DNA of 64,000 nucleotides from Strongylocentrotus droebachiensis (lineage: Eukaryota; Echinodermata; Echinoidea; Camarodonta; Strongylocentrotidae), in the NCBI GenBank assembly GCA_035222895.1, contig JAVYIG010000091.1, positions 558,001 to 622,000 of the forward strand, in the 5' to 3' direction. Under the pieces are notes generated by a model. That model was given only the letters and a program-made list of their open reading frames with translations, was not told where the DNA came from and ran no database searches. Shown here piece by piece: positions 25,156 through 38,569 of the stretch. Made by a program: the position numbers and the translations under genes. The stretch's first letter is position 1. Every line of letters starts with the position of its first letter.

Positions 25156-26693
25156 TAAAAAAAAAACTATCTAGAAGTTATTGGGATTGGTTTATTATGA
25201 GAAAGTTAAGAACTATCGTGTTTTGTGATGTTTAGGAATCATTACAGTGTTAGCAACTTGACCCCAACCGCTGAAAAACGCATTCAGTGAAAAACATCGT
25301 ACACACATATGGGTATGTGGGACTACTCACACATTTGGCATCAAAATTTGGTCCAATTTGTACAATATTTTACTTATATTCCCAGCTCTCCAAGAGAAAT
25401 TATTTTCATGTGACTATGCTAACATTATTATTCTTCCACATAGGAAAGACAAGAATAAGGATGTTCACGAATTATGTTTCATCTGTTTTTTTCATCTGAA
25501 ATCAACCTTCGCTTTAAGCTCTCTCCCATTAACATGTCTTGTTTCTTGCTTGGTGATTGCTTAATGAAATTATGGTATTTATATTGTTTGTATTGTATCA
25601 GGAAGAAGTGAACAAGATGCTTTGATTATGAAGGGCATTATTATACGCATTCAAATGTCTAATCTTATTTGTAAACTTGGGATGACTATGGAGCACTACG
25701 AATGTAATGACATTTCAATTTAGACTGTATTCAATTCGTATACTTATATATAATATCTTGATGCAATTACATGTCATAGTTGACAGGTTAAATTATTAAA
25801 GTGGCCTACAATATTGTATTGATAAATGTCGCTGCTTAATTTGTTTACGATGGTTGTTTATTTGAGACGATTTCATCCTCACTTTGCGAACGTACATTGT
25901 TTTATTGTAGGCCTATTCTTTTTTGCTGACAAAATGTCCGCTCCTCGGTGAAAACATGGGATAGGTTCAAATGTGATAATGATATTAATAATGGGGATAA
26001 AATTGAGAGCTTGATTCAATAATTGGGCTTACATTGAAGACTATGATCTTAGGCTATCTAATGATGAATCATTTTTTGTTCACGTTAAAGGGCGGGGTTA
26101 TCGGTTGTAGTAGACGTGAAAGTGGTGGTGGTGGACTGGGGGTAAATTTTTGTTCTTGGTTGATTAGATGATGTAGTTATTACTAAAAGTTATTAATCCA
26201 CATTCTTAAATTAAACGGTTCAATAACCCCTGGTTTACTCAAATAGAATTGCCTATATTGCAAGCGTCAACGCCAGCTTCATTCGGGCTGATGTATTTTG
26301 GATGACGGCGAAATGTGCATAACTTCCAAAGTTGTTATGACCACGCATCACAGTTTTTAGAATATGACACATTGTATATCCCCAATGTGTTCACTGAAAA
26401 AGGACATGGCCCTTCTGAAGACAGCGAAGACCTCCACGTCACCATCGCCAGGCCTGGCTGGCCGCCCAAGCCGCCCAAGCTGGCCTAGTCCCACCTTGGT
26501 CTATACCAGATGGCATGCTAGGTGACATGCCTAGTCTGGGTCGAGAAAAACAAACACCAGGAGAAAGCGGAGGCCACCTCGCACAAACACAACCCAGCTA
26601 AAGACTGGCCTCCAGCTAAATTATGACTTTCAACAGTGACCAGATTTTTGTGTTGATCTGCTTCCATATCGCCTTGTTTCGAGATAAAGGGGA
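25156..26693. other. Non-coding block, no gene seen
   Basis: AT-rich, with TAGGCCTA at 25908-25915. A GC-rich patch at 26400-26560 (GGCCTGGCTGGCCGCC and the small hairpin GGCATG...CATGCC) is of unknown nature. Confidence 0.4.
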
Positions 26694-26694
26694 T

Positions 26695-26749
<55 letters not shown>

Positions 26750-26909
26750 GAGGACTGGATGAATAGAAAACAAAATAGTGAGAACCGGTAAGAGAGAAAG
26801 AGAGGTGAGGTAAACAGGTAGAGAGAGGGGAAGAGAGAGAGAGTGGAAGAGAGAGAGAGAGAGAGTGAGAGGGAGGGAGATAGACAGAGAGGGAGAGAGA
26901 GAGAGAGAC
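26694..26909 (+). repeat. (GA)n microsatellite
   Basis: Pure GA from 26700 to about 26747, then interrupted GA to 26909, followed by TAGGCCTA at 26918-26925. Confidence 0.93.
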
Positions 26910-27513
26910 GTAGGGTGTAGGCCTACACACATAAATAAGGGTTCAATAATAGTTAGGTTATGGAAACATCCAATTTAGAATGGAAAGTAATGCAAATTTA
27001 AGAGACACAAATGGGGATGATTTTGCTAATAACGAATTATATATTTTGAGACGTTTGTAGGCCTGCAAAAAAATTTCAGAAGAAACGTCACATGTTTACT
27101 TGAGCGTGTGTAGTATTGTGTTGTTTACTAGGCCTGCGATTTAATATGAAAGAAAAAATTAATGAATATGTAATGCCTTTCATACTAGGAATATTGAGGT
27201 AAATCACAATATGGTAATAAGCGACTACATAATGTATTTCCGTTATTAATACAATTAAGCTAATAAACATTAATGCATTTAAGTTAATCAAAACATAACG
27301 TAACAAGTGTTGTTTTTGGACATTTATTTGAATATGTATACTTTCGTGAGCGATGTTTGTTCAAGAGAGTGAGTACACAGATATTGCGATATTCCAATTT
27401 TCTCTTCACTTTTCTGCTTCAAAGTGATTTTAAGCGGCATTTAGAGGATTTCTATTTCTCCATGACCACCGGGGATACGCACTCGACCTGCACTATTCTA
27501 GATCCCAGGCCGT
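26910..27513. other. AT-rich non-coding block
   Basis: No gene or element recognised. Confidence 0.4.
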
Positions 27514-27529
27514 GGGGGGGGGGGGGGGG
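27514..27529 (+). repeat. Homopolymer G16
   Basis: Sixteen consecutive G between CCAGGCCGT and TGATGCCC. Confidence 0.92.
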
Positions 27530-27740
27530 TGATGCCCAGGCTTCGTCCATTTATTCATCAGCGGTCATCAAGCATTCTCTGTTTATTTCCGCCATGGGCA
27601 CTCATTACACGCGTCATCAGCAGATGAACTCTGACCTTTCAGCAGACACGGAGCACAAAGCGATGTTGATGTTGATGTCGAGATGACATTCGGAGACGTC
27701 TATCATGGAAGATGGGAGGATGACAATGTTGAAGATGTTG

Positions 27741-27782
27741 TTGGTGGTGGTGGTGGTGTTGTTGATGATTATGATGATGATA

Positions 27783-27828
<46 letters not shown>

Positions 27829-27834
27829 GAATGA
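27741..27834 (+). repeat. (GGT)n-(GAT)n microsatellite
   Basis: Six GGT-type units followed by about twenty GAT units. The poly-aspartate frame is an artefact. Confidence 0.92.
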
Positions 27835-28019
27835 TAACAACGTTTGTGGTATGGTAATGGCAGTGATAGAAATTCTGGAAGTGGTGATAGCTATTGTGAT
27901 GGTGATGCTGCTGATGTTTAATTGTTATTATTTTGACGGTAAGGTGGTGAAAGTGGTGGTGGTAGATGGGGTAGCGATAGTGTAAATGGTGGAGAAAGTG
28001 GTGAAATTAGTATTATTAT

Positions 28020-28037
28020 CAGTAAGTAGTAGTAGTT

Positions 28038-28077
<40 letters not shown>

Positions 28078-28090
28078 AAGAAGAAGAAGT
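28020..28090 (+). repeat. (TAG)n microsatellite
   Basis: TAG units ending in AGAAGAAGAAG. Confidence 0.9.
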
Positions 28091-28642
28091 ACATAATAGT
28101 GGTGGTGTTTGTAGTGTTGGCAGAGATAGTGATGGTGATAGTAGTGGTACCAGCAGCGGTTGAGGTGGTGGTAGTTAAATATGGGGTTAGTGGAGGTGTG
28201 GTGGAAAGCCATTTCTTGTATCGATACTGGTATAGTAGTAACGTAGCGGTGATATTAGTTTGCTTTCATACTGAAAACCAAACTAATACACCAATCTAAA
28301 TTGCTGTATTTTTCAGTAGTTATGCTTAATTTTTTTATTGAAATGGTCATACCTTTTGATATTTCCTTTTTTATTGTCAACATGTTTCATGAATATTTTT
28401 TTCAGTTGTACGCACACTCCTATTGGAAAAAGACAACATATAATAGACTTGACAAGTTCAGCAAGTACGTCTACCATAATAGACAGTATAATTATGAAAG
28501 GTATTCATCCAATCAACTGCATGACTGGTCCTTTATTTTCATCTTTGTCTACAATTTTAATCAATAAGGATTTTACCCTGTACGCGTCGAATTCTTGAGT
28601 GGGGTGCATTGACCCAACTAAAAAAAACATTCATTTTCCCCG

Positions 28643-28919
28643 AGTTTCTCTCTCTCTCCCTCTCTCTCTCTCTCTCCTCCTTATTGTCTCCTATGCTCTC
28701 AGTTGTCTGTTTTTAATCGTTCACACCACTTATGTTTACATAATCTCTCTCTCTCTCTCTCTCTATCTGGCTCCATGATTCTATCTACTCCTCTATACCA
28801 TCCTTTCTATCTTCCCATCTCTTCGTATTTGTATCCTCACCCCTCTTTCTCTTCTTGTCTATCTCTCTTTCTCTCTCTCCCTCCCTCTCTCCTGCATCAT
28901 CTCCTCCTCCCCCTCCAGG
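28643..28919 (+). repeat. Pyrimidine-rich region with (CT)n runs
   Basis: CT runs at 28645-28680, 28744-28767 and 28858-28890, set in C/T-rich sequence. Confidence 0.8.
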
Positions 28920-29060
28920 TCCTCCTCTTGCCCCCTTCATCCACGCTGAGTGGTGAGGCGTGAATTGCGCGATCCATTGCCGGGTATTGACGTATGATTC
29001 ATTTCGGCCTCTCTCCCTCATCTCCCAAACATAAACAAAAGAAAGAGCGAGGAGAAGTGG

Positions 29061-29141
29061 GTACCTTTCGGTGGTGATGATGGGGGTTGATGGCGATGAT
29101 GGGGGTGATGGTGATGATGATGATGGGGGTTTGTGGTAGAG
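29061..29141 (+). repeat. GATGGGGG/GAT degenerate repeat
   Basis: Units of GGTGATGATGGGGGT with length variation over about 80 bp. Confidence 0.8.
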
Positions 29142-29280
29142 GGATGGTGATGGAAAGACAGCAACCGCCCGACACTCTAAAACGTATTTGGGACACCTGA
29201 GAAAATCAATAAATATGCGGCGAGTGAAGCATTGATCATGCAGGGTGTGAAAGCCTTTTCTCCTACCATTTTTTTTTGGA

Positions 29281-29296
29281 GGGGGGGGGGGGGGGG
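29281..29296 (+). repeat. Homopolymer G16
   Basis: Sixteen G directly after TTTTTTTTGGA. Confidence 0.9.
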
Positions 29297-30661
29297 TTCA
29301 GTTGCAAGATATGACGAACGGCAAAAATACAATTTAACATATTCCCACTTCGAAGATAATTTCATGTCTTTTATATACTTTTGTGAGTGATGCAACTTTT
29401 GCTGATCGGCTCGCGGGAACAAGACTAGTATTCTATGCGAAGTGCGTATTACAAACATACCCTGTTGTGTCAAATAGAGTATGTTGAGATCTATCTCTCA
29501 TAATGCAATACTATTGTTTATATGTTTTGTTCATTTACCAAATATAACATGATTACATGAGGTAAAAAGATCCAAAGGAAAATAAACCATACACCAATAC
29601 ACCATCTCAAAGGGTGCGTCCCAACCTTTACACGAAAATGTCACCGGCTTCTTTTTTTTCTTTTCTTTTGACAGAATGTTTATTCAAGGGTACTATAAAT
29701 ATCACCATTATGAAAATTTACACAGTCACGTTTTAATCAATACTTTTTGTGTTTGGAAGTGCTTCACTAATAATGGTGTTCATCGGATTCCATAACCAAC
29801 CTATATACAGTCATGTGCACCATCTCCACTCCCTGTGGTCTTTTTCTGTTTTATGCACCATAAACATCCTGAAAATTCTATAAAGATATTATTCTAAACA
29901 AAATGCAGTGATTCATCCATACATTCTTTCACCAAGCTCTCCCTTACGATGCAGGCAGGATGACACCACTGTGAGCTATACCTCCATTCTACGCAGCTTC
30001 AGCAACCCAGCTCTGACGACACACTCCTACGACCTTTCACCTCTCCCCTCTCAAGTTTGCCGGTTGTTTATTTACGTCTCGGGACCGGGGTCGCATTCCG
30101 GGTCGGCTTCTGTAAATATCCGAATAGTTGAAGTCGGTGTCGGGTATCAGCGAGAGCCCGGATGATGTCGACATTGAACTGCTGGTAGGTCACGTCGGCG
30201 GGTAAACACAGAGTTTTTGTTTACATATATCCAGGTTTTAAGTACGTTGGATAAGAAAGTAAATGTTCGGCAATTTGGAGTGAAACTTCTGTGACCTATT
30301 GCACCGATGCGTTGCAATGATACGTAAGAGGGCTCTTCCATTAAAAGTCGAGATTAAGCGCAACTCAAAAATTAAACGTAACCCTGAATGTGCAATTCTG
30401 ATTGGTTGATAGTCACGTTGTGTTAGATTTGAGTTGGGACTTTTGATGTTCAACATGTTCAAGAGAACCGGAGCATGTCAAAAGAGTTTTTTGTATTTTT
30501 GTATTTTTTGTTCATTGATGATGGATCAGTACATGGGTTATGATGTTAGGTATATAGGTCGGCTTGTTCATTAAATGATCTACGCAATAGATTTTTCTCG
30601 TTCTAAAGTATAAGCATGATAAGTAGGCCTATTCTTTTGCGAAGGTATCAGTCCTGGATCT
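29297..30661. other. Non-coding block, no gene seen
   Basis: AT-rich with a CG-richer patch at 29940-30210. The open frame 29908-30165 has no recognised domain. TAGGCCTA occurs at 30624-30631. Confidence 0.4.
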
Positions 30662-30800
30662 CTAGGAAGAACAGAGCCATTTTAATAATGGCTCTGAATA
30701 AAGCTTTCCAGCCGTTTTTAAATCTTGATTTGTATTATTTGTAAATTGTATTCTTGTATGTATTGAATTTTTATACGGAAAATAAAACCAAACCAAACCA
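30662..30800 (+). mobile_element. LINE-like retroposon 3' end with (AAACC)n tail
   Basis: A perfect hairpin with a ten-base stem (CAGAGCCATT at 30672-30681, AATGGCTCTG at 30687-30696, loop TTAAT) is followed by about 80 bp of T-rich sequence, then GGAAAATAAAA and three ACCAA-type pentamers. A 3' hairpin region, AATAAA-like word and short tandem tail fit the end of a target-primed retroposon. Only the 3' end is present and the family is not identified. Confidence 0.55.
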
Positions 30801-31749
30801 GTCCTGCGTTCATATTTTACGCGTAAGGTCAAGTTTAAACAGACCCTATAAGCTGGTATTTTCATGAATTCATCCAAATCATTTTATTTGTTGTGCCCGT
30901 ACTAGAAAACATGCGCTGTGCTTGTGTGTGTGTGGGTGTGAATCGTGCGTGTATGCGTATGTGTGTGAGTGTTTTACCCGTCTATTTTCATTCCAACATC
31001 GCCTAAAATGCATCTGTGTCAAACATAAATGTTACGTTCAGAAGATTGTATTGTTAATTGTTCTAAGTTTTTGCTAATGTTATTTTTATGATATGAATGT
31101 GTTAGCAAAGAAAACAATATACTAAGCTGGAAGAATTGTTGAATATACTTTAATTTCTAGCCTATGTTATGTTTCACTCAATCATTGAGTTATTAATGTA
31201 AATAAGTATGTATTGAACTTATGGAAGTAAAAACCTCGCTTGAGGATAAGATAAAAAAATATGTATCAAACAAATCCGCTTTTCCTCTAGGGTGATCTGT
31301 TTTATATTTGATATTACTACAACTATACCTGTTCGTTGATAGCAAATAACAAAAACATATTAAGATATATAAAGAATAAGTTGGTGTTCTGATAATTACT
31401 ATGCCATAAAAGGATTGACTTACAAAATACAATTTTTACAATCGTCAGCACTGGATAAAAAGAAGGACAAAATCCAGTTAATGGCATGATTATATTCTTC
31501 CATACTTAGAGTGTAATTCCCGTGGAATTACCGAAAGCTACAACAATAATTTCGAGAAATATAATATAGATAAGGGAACAGTGTGAATCTCTTCATCTTA
31601 TGGAAATAACAAAGTTCGCAAGGCCTTTATTTCAATTCCATCGCCTAAAGCTATGATTACAAAAATGCAAAACAGAAGTAGTTTGATCACGATCAGGGAT
31701 AGAATATTTTTCTCATGACAGTTACTACGGTACTGCTACTACTTCTTCT
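30801..31749. other. AT-rich non-coding block
   Basis: Contains a short TGTG run near 30923-30975 and a small hairpin (GTAATTCC/GGAATTAC) at 31512-31530. No gene. Confidence 0.4.
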
Positions 31750-31912
31750 ACTAAATAATAATAATAGAATAGTATTGATAATAATATTAATAATGATAAT
31801 AATGATGATAATTATAATAATGATAATAATAGTAATAATTATGATAATCATTATGAAAACAGTTATAATAATGATAATGATAATTATGAGAATAATGATA
31901 TAAAATAATACT
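31750..31912 (+). repeat. Degenerate (AAT)n/(GAT)n microsatellite
   Basis: AATAAT, AATGAT and ATAATG units over about 160 bp. Open frames rich in isoleucine arise in several phases. Confidence 0.88.
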
Positions 31913-31947
31913 AATAACAACAACATTACAAACAACACTAATAATAA

Positions 31948-32150
31948 TATATGGGTTTATATAGCGCTTAATACATGTTAGATTCTCTAAGATTTTTACA
32001 GAAATATAATTACCCTGGTCATCAGAATCAAGGTTGCCCGCACAAAATACGCACATTCTCCACTCCCTCGGGAGTATTCCAGCCCGGCGCCGTTTTACAC
32101 ACGCTCACAATGCTGAGCAAACTACACTGACTGTCGTACCCTATTGGGAA
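31948..32150. mobile_element. Interspersed repeat fragment (TTTATATAGCGC type)
   Basis: The stretch beginning GGGTTTATATAGCGCTTAAT, and continuing with TAATTACCCTGGTCATCAG and CTCCACTCCCTCGGGAGTAT, matches my recollection of a repeat common in sea urchin DNA, in which the CACCTGGGTGGAGAG block (also at 10611 and 54486 here) follows further along. This is recall, not a search. No terminal structure is visible. Confidence 0.4.
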
Positions 32151-33374
32151 ATATAGATAACATTCCATGCTTAATTACAATATTATTATTCCACTATTCC
32201 ACTATATTCCTTCATTACAGCAGATTAAAAATGTTTAAAAAACAACGGATGAAAATCTTGCTATTTCTCTATGTCTATGAATTTAAAGAGCGATAACAAC
32301 AAAATAAAAATAAGGTTAATAAGAGATGACTACGAAGATGTGGAGTGCAATTTACAATCGGGGGGGGGGGGGGCTTGAGCGTTAGAGATTAGTTATTTAT
32401 TTTATTTTTACAACCAAAATCATGGAAATTGGGCATTGTAATCGGGTGTCCGCATGAACGCTTGGACTAACATGAGCCAATATTAATTTTGTTTGAATAA
32501 ATAAAAGAGGCCGTTTACAGGGGTACACGGTGCCACGAATTAAAACAAAATACGTGTTCCTCGCGATTTTAGAGCCTTTATAATGAGATTGCATTTTCAA
32601 GGATTTCTCTTCTCTTTTTGCTGATTAGCTCTTGATCATCTCTTCAATCTAATCACTGTTCTCATGTGTGCTGTTATCCTACTAAGAAGCCCAATCAAAA
32701 TCCATGTTATATCTCCCCCTAACCGAACGCCCTTCCCCCAAATCAACCTCCACGGCTTTGTCAAATTCGTGAGTCAGCGCTGCGGCTTATACAGTAAGCG
32801 AACAATTTCCAAAAGAGCTGTTACAAATTCGCTCACCAGAAATGTATGATCATGAAAAGGCGAGTAATGAGCGATATTTCCGACCAATTTGATGAAGCAA
32901 ATTACCTTCCCCTCACTGAGATAAGAAGAGGCATCGTTTCGTTGTGATACCCTACGCATCTATGCACATGGTTTTAATTGAAAAATCCATCAAACAAATT
33001 TGTATTCGGAGAATCGGTAGAAAGGCGAGTCCGCAGAGCGCGAGATTATTTCCCCGCTCTTCGCCACCAGGCAGGCCATGGTCATCTGCCTTAAATACGC
33101 TGAAGGAAGAATGATATGAAGAAGAAAAATCCGGTTCATTTTGTTTGCATTTCTAGAATAAAGTTTAGAAGCAGTGATAACTGTAATGATCATGAGTTAA
33201 ATATCAAGTTAAATCATTTGCATATGTACACAATTTACATTATTAGTTTGTATATTTAAGACGGTGTTGAGTATTCTTGTTTTTAAAGTATCGATTGTAA
33301 TAGTAAATTTATTATTTTTTGTTTTGTTACGTTTTCTAATCTGTTTTGTACCAAAATACTTTGTTTAGCTGTTT
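32151..33374. other. Non-coding block with G14 homopolymer
   Basis: Fourteen G at 32360-32373. Otherwise AT-rich without a recognisable gene or element. Confidence 0.55.
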
Positions 33375-33518
33375 AAGGGGTTAGGGTTGACGAGCACATG
33401 TGCTATTATCTGGCCCCTTTTACCAACCAATAGTTTCTCTTCTTGTATATGTAAAATCTTTGTATGAAATGTAAATGTATTGCTGTTGGTAAATAAATCA
33501 AATCAAATCAAAATAAAA
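33375..33518 (+). mobile_element. LINE-like retroposon 3' end with (AAATC)n tail
   Basis: A self-complementary word AGCACATGTGCT (33394-33405), then T-rich sequence, then GGTAAATAAATC and further AAATC units ending near 33518. Same design as the 3' ends at 30662, 51720 and 63500. Coding parts are absent and the 5' limit is unknown. Confidence 0.6.
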
Positions 33519-34265
33519 TTATGTAAAACTTGCCGATTTGTCTTTGCTATCGAATATGCAAGCATGGGAAAAAAATAGCCCGGCGATACTTAATATATAT
33601 GTTTTTCTTTGATTGTCTTGCTTTTTGATTTTTTTTTCTTTTGATTTTCTTTTATTTTCTTTTTCTTCTTCAGCTTAACTGGAAACTATCATACACCGTT
33701 AAAAATACAAAATCGTCAGCATTAAAATAATTGGAATGAAGCTATGAATACAATGTTCGATTCCTAATAACCTTTCAGCCAACTGAAATTAATTTCGCCG
33801 ATATTAGCAGACAGAAGAGTGATTTACTGCAAACAGTGTTTCACCCTGTTCCGATTATATTTGGTGTTAACAACCAAGCAAAGTGTATATCCATGTAGAA
33901 CTCGGGAAAGTGAAATAGTGAACAAATATTTGAAAATATCCAATTAAGGAGTAATCATCATACAGGCTTTACCGTAGATTCCCTTTCTCATGCTCGCTTG
34001 TGTTTTCCTTCACATATACATGTACTACGTAATTCTGTGTGATTTAATGATTATTACCTGTTCAGGTGATTGCATTCTCCTTTCCGAAAACACTTAAGCA
34101 AATCGGAACCTAATCACTTTGAAGAGGAAGCGATGTTTCTCTCGAATACATTGGTTGGTTCGCTTGGTTTTCAAGGCCGCGTGTTTAGGCCTGTTTGCAA
34201 ATTAGGCCCAGAGTAGAAGGAAATAATTAAAAGGGAAAAGTTGCTTAGGACAGGCCCCCACCCCT
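33519..34265. other. AT-rich non-coding block
   Basis: A T-rich stretch lies at about 33600-33672. No gene signal. Confidence 0.4.
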
Positions 34266-34335
34266 ATCACCACCACTACCACTACCACCACCACCACCAC
34301 CACCACCCCCTACCACCACCACCACCACTACCATC
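34266..34335 (+). repeat. (CCA)n microsatellite
   Basis: CACCAC/TACCAC units, complementary in sequence to the GGT arrays elsewhere in the window. Confidence 0.9.
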
Positions 34336-34401
34336 ACACAAACACTATGAGGACAAGGCCGTAGTGCTTCACTTTCGTCAATTCAAATCTGATGATGACT
34401 A

Positions 34402-34488
34402 TAGAGAGAATAATAAAGAGAGAAAGAGAGAGGGAGAGAGAGAAAGAGAGAGAGAGAGAGGGGGAAGGAGAGAAGGAGAGAGAACGAG
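34402..34488 (+). repeat. (GA)n microsatellite
   Basis: AGAG with A and G interruptions, about 85 bp. Confidence 0.9.
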
Positions 34489-34632
34489 TTCCCATTTTGA
34501 GAGTCACTTTGAAGAATTCAATCAATGCGATGGATATCAATTTCCTTCACAGATCAATGAACAGAACATAGTAGTAATTTATAGATTACTTGGTCGGCAA
34601 CGATTTTTTGTTTCTTCCTCTTTTTACAGAAC

Positions 34633-34820
34633 GAGGAGGCGCGATGACTCAGTGATAGGGCAGGGGCCTGGGAAACCAGAGGTTCCTGGGTTCGAATGCA
34701 CTCGTGCCCTCCTCATTACCAAGACCCTCGGAGAGGACTTGAGGCCGTCGGTCCCCTGGTTGCTTACTTACAAGCATATACATGCTTTCTTAGCTGTCAG
34801 GTAAAACAATAGTCAACCAT
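34633..34820 (+). mobile_element. tRNA-derived SINE
   Basis: The head (34633-34714) keeps a tRNA layout: acceptor-like strands GAGGAGG (34633-34639) and CCTCCTC (34708-34714) pair over seven bases, an A-box-like TGACTCAGTGATAGGG lies at 34645, and GGGTTCGAATGC (34688-34699) carries the TTCGAAT T-loop. The T-stem is broken and extra bases follow, so it is not a working tRNA. The body (CTCGGAGAGGACTTGAGGCC, GTCGGTCCC, GTTGCTTACTTACAAGCAT) resembles an echinoid SINE I recall. The 3' limit near 34820 is approximate. Confidence 0.7.
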
Positions 34821-37800
34821 CAATATCGCCCCTTCGCGTCGCAGTGTGCTTTTGCGCGTTCGTTTGGCGGACACAAAAAGGCGCCATTTGTAATGCGTGT
34901 ATGCCTACCTTGACACACATTTCGGGGATATTTCATACACGATGCAGAAACGTACCATTAGATAGACCCGATTCATTTACTACACCTGGGTTGAGATAGA
35001 CAACTGTAACATTTTTTTTAAATGAAAACAATGGACAAAGGAATTAGTAAATGGGTGATACGACCTCGAAACTTCCTTATTAAGATTGAACAGAGTTAGC
35101 AATGATTGAACCGCTATTCCATGTCTACAACTGTACCAAGACGTGTATGGTCTTCATTCACAGCATTTTTATGCATTGATATTGTCTGTATTTGTTTTCA
35201 TTTGATTGATAAATGTCATCATTGTCTACGATTCCGCCAAACTAAGATAACAACAAAACCACCTTTAGTTAGGTTTCGTCTGTTCGCATGACTTTGTGTC
35301 TTCTTTCGTTACATGTAAGAATAGCGCAATTAGTGCCTATTATCATCCTCCAGCAAATCGGACAGAGGGGCTATTATGACCCTCTTTCGATCTGGAGAGG
35401 GTGTCAATAGATCCTAAGTGGTTGCTGATAGCCTTATTTATGATTCACTGATCAATTAAAGGAAGGATCATCCCTACTTGAGTCGACGTCAAGGAGTAGA
35501 TCTAATCCTACAATCGGTCTGCCGACTGGACCGGTTTTCTTTAGGTAAAAAATTCCGATGTCCGAAGCCTTTCCTTTTTTCATTATCAAAGTAATAGATG
35601 CGGATGCGTTTGATGTTTTCATTTTGTATCAACGATATCGAAACGGTTTCGGGATCGATTCTGTGTCGTCTGCGGTATTTTAATCCCTATTTCATTCGCG
35701 TGACACCACATGAAGTCAAGCAATTTTTAGTATCAGTGTCAGATTTTACTCGTGAGTAAAAATTGTCTTCGAAGAGGTTTCGATCATGAGTGATTGAAAC
35801 CGTGCTCAGGTAGTAGTTCCGTACACTTTGCAGGAGTACAAAAGATGGCAAGAGAAAAAGTATTATACATTCAGAACTTAATGAACTCATTTCCCATATA
35901 AATGAATTGCGCATAATGTCCCATACATCTCATTTCCAGTAACTCCTAGTGTTAAACAAGAACAATTCAATCTTCATGAGCTCATTGCTAAAACTATCAA
36001 TTTCACGATATTAATATTATAGCGCCTTGTTCATTTTTTTCGTCGAGTTTTGCTTAATTCTTCCAAATGTGGTTTCTTGACATGGCTCGATGGGGACATG
36101 CGGACACTGTAATTCCAACAGGTAACAAAATATTACCTTCTTCAGCATTCAATCACTTACGAGACAAGGTAAAGCGGTCAATGGTGTCGATGTGAGATGG
36201 AGGGCGTTTCTCTCGCTGTTCATAAACATTATTGTGTTACTGGACTTGGTCAACAGAATTGTATATCATTATAATATCAAGATGACACACGCACACGCGA
36301 CCTTACCCTCACACGCTCAGAGTCCCCTTGAATAACTTGAGGAACCGTCACCAGCAGAAAAGACAGCAACGAAACAGAGTAGCTTTATAATACGAATTTT
36401 GTTCCACAGTGCTATTGGCATAGTTGGAGGAATAATGCTTATTCATCAAAATAACTGTGCATGAATCGCCTATCGTCGGCATAAATAGATCATGAATAAT
36501 ATTACTCGACAGATTAATCTTTTGATGCCATATAAGTAAAAATATTATTCATGTCATTTTCTTTTAAATTAAACAGGCCTACACATCCAAAGCCTTAGGC
36601 CCTGTATTGTAATATATCATATGAGAATTGTAAAGAAACTGCAAGCGCCTCTTTTTTAATTCCAAAACTGAGACGTAATTTCATTCGATTCATCCTGGCT
36701 ATCAGAATGTTAATAATCGTTAGTAGATACAACACGAGACTCGATGAGAGCACTTGCTTTCTACAATCATTTTGACGACTTTATGACACTTCGGTCCCAC
36801 ACGTTGACATTGATGATGGGAAAATCGACAGGTGAGGCACACGCTAAGCAAACGGTGCTGTTTGGTAAAGGCAAACGTCTTTGACATTTTTATAGACCCA
36901 TGGTGATGGGTGATTACAGTCGTTTAGTCGCAAGTATTCTCGGTTTCATTTGATTCATTCAACGTGGACGGAGTTCATTAATATTGGTATATTGATGTGT
37001 GTGTGTGGAGCAAATATATAATAAGAACTGTGGTTCTGCTTCAAGGCTGGTCTTCTTTCTTTGTGGGTCCTGTAGAAAATGCGTGCATTGGCCGGTTATT
37101 GCGATTTCAATATAATTTCCAACATGTCAAATGTTGTTTTCATCCGTCATTTTACTCATGTCTTCAAAAAGCCTAGTGCCGTGTTTTTCTTCAGATACCC
37201 TTTTCCTTTTTGTTGGAAGGAATTGCGTCGACTCTCTCCCTCCATGATACAATGTAGCTTAAAAATGACCACAGCATTAATGGAAAAAACTACGGCGCCA
37301 CCTGTTACGCGTGTCCGCCATTTTGATCGTCTCAACTTAAAGCATCGATGAGTTCATAGAATTCTCAGAGATTATTCATCAATTTAATTATCAATTAAAG
37401 GAGCCTTTTCTGCTTCCCACACTAAAACTAGTTTCACCCTTGTCTCAAGGGTTTGCCATGCATGTTCCCCTTCATCGTGTTCATACTACAAATATATTCT
37501 TCAGGAGACGCCAGTTTGACTTTGTACCGTTTCCATGGTAACGTAGCTCGTGTGGTGCAAATTAATCACGATACTGCATTGTTGCATTGTTTTATTGCCA
37601 CCATGCCGGCTGAATATATGATGAGGTGTGAAGTCGGTTTATGATAGTGAGTCATAATTATGAAAAATAAAAAAATACAGATATTAGAAATAATCATATG
37701 TTATTATATAATTAGGGGGTTAGGGTGATTAGGGGATTAATGACAAATGTGATCTTTTATGATTGTATGGTCTTATGTCATGGAATAATACACGTCGCCT

Positions 37801-38569
37801 TCTAAATATCCACTTTAAGTATGTATTTAGTTATATTATTTATCTTGGGAATTAAACGAGATTTCGAATGCAACTAAGAAGACGACTTTATGATTATTTC
37901 ATTATTGCATCCACATAAATACAACAAATGCATTGACAAACTAGTTTTTAATACAATTTGATCATCAACTAATCAAAACCCAAATTAGTTTGTTCCCATC
38001 GTACGACACAACAATAAACAATACATACACGTCTTGTCTTTATGTTCATCTGCAGCTATGGGTTTACATCAAAATCAGACTATTCAGTATACATAATTAT
38101 GGTTAAGTTGTAAATAATCAAGGAAGAGATATGCAGTATAACTACCAAAGCGCTGAAAATACAGGTTTCCCTGCAGAATATCGGCGGCACTATGGATCTA
38201 GCCGAAAGCCGAGTTTGTTCCGAACGATTGGCATCTCAAAGACCGTTCCACTTGACATCCGGGGCCTTGGCTTTCGATATGGGCGACCGAGACGACTCGT
38301 CCATAGAAAATAAGAAGGAGATTTTCTTGTTTATGTTATCCGGCGCCGTGGCATCTACAAGGGCATTGCCACCGACATTGGCACGGTGCAGTCCCCCGAG
38401 AGAGACGAACGAAGACGAGCATGCACTCTCAAAGCGACGCGGAACGACCACGGTACTCAAAAAGGAAGGAAATTATAAAATTGATATTACATCGAGCACA
38501 TTTATCGCTATCTTTGTCTGTCTGACTGTTCGTCTGTCTATTTGTCTATTTCGTGCTCAGCATGTCACC
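34821..38569. other. Long block without recognised features
   Basis: AT-rich with CG-richer patches near 34840-34890 and 38160-38460. Open frames at 37079-37351 and 38192-38611 have no recognisable domain. The stretch CACCTGGGTTGAGATAGACA at 34984-35003 may be a remnant of the CACCTGGGTGGAGAG repeat. Confidence 0.4.

Noticed and set aside
34633..34714. Functional tRNA gene
   Set aside because: The acceptor strands pair, but the T-stem is broken, extra bases precede the 3' acceptor strand, and a SINE body follows.
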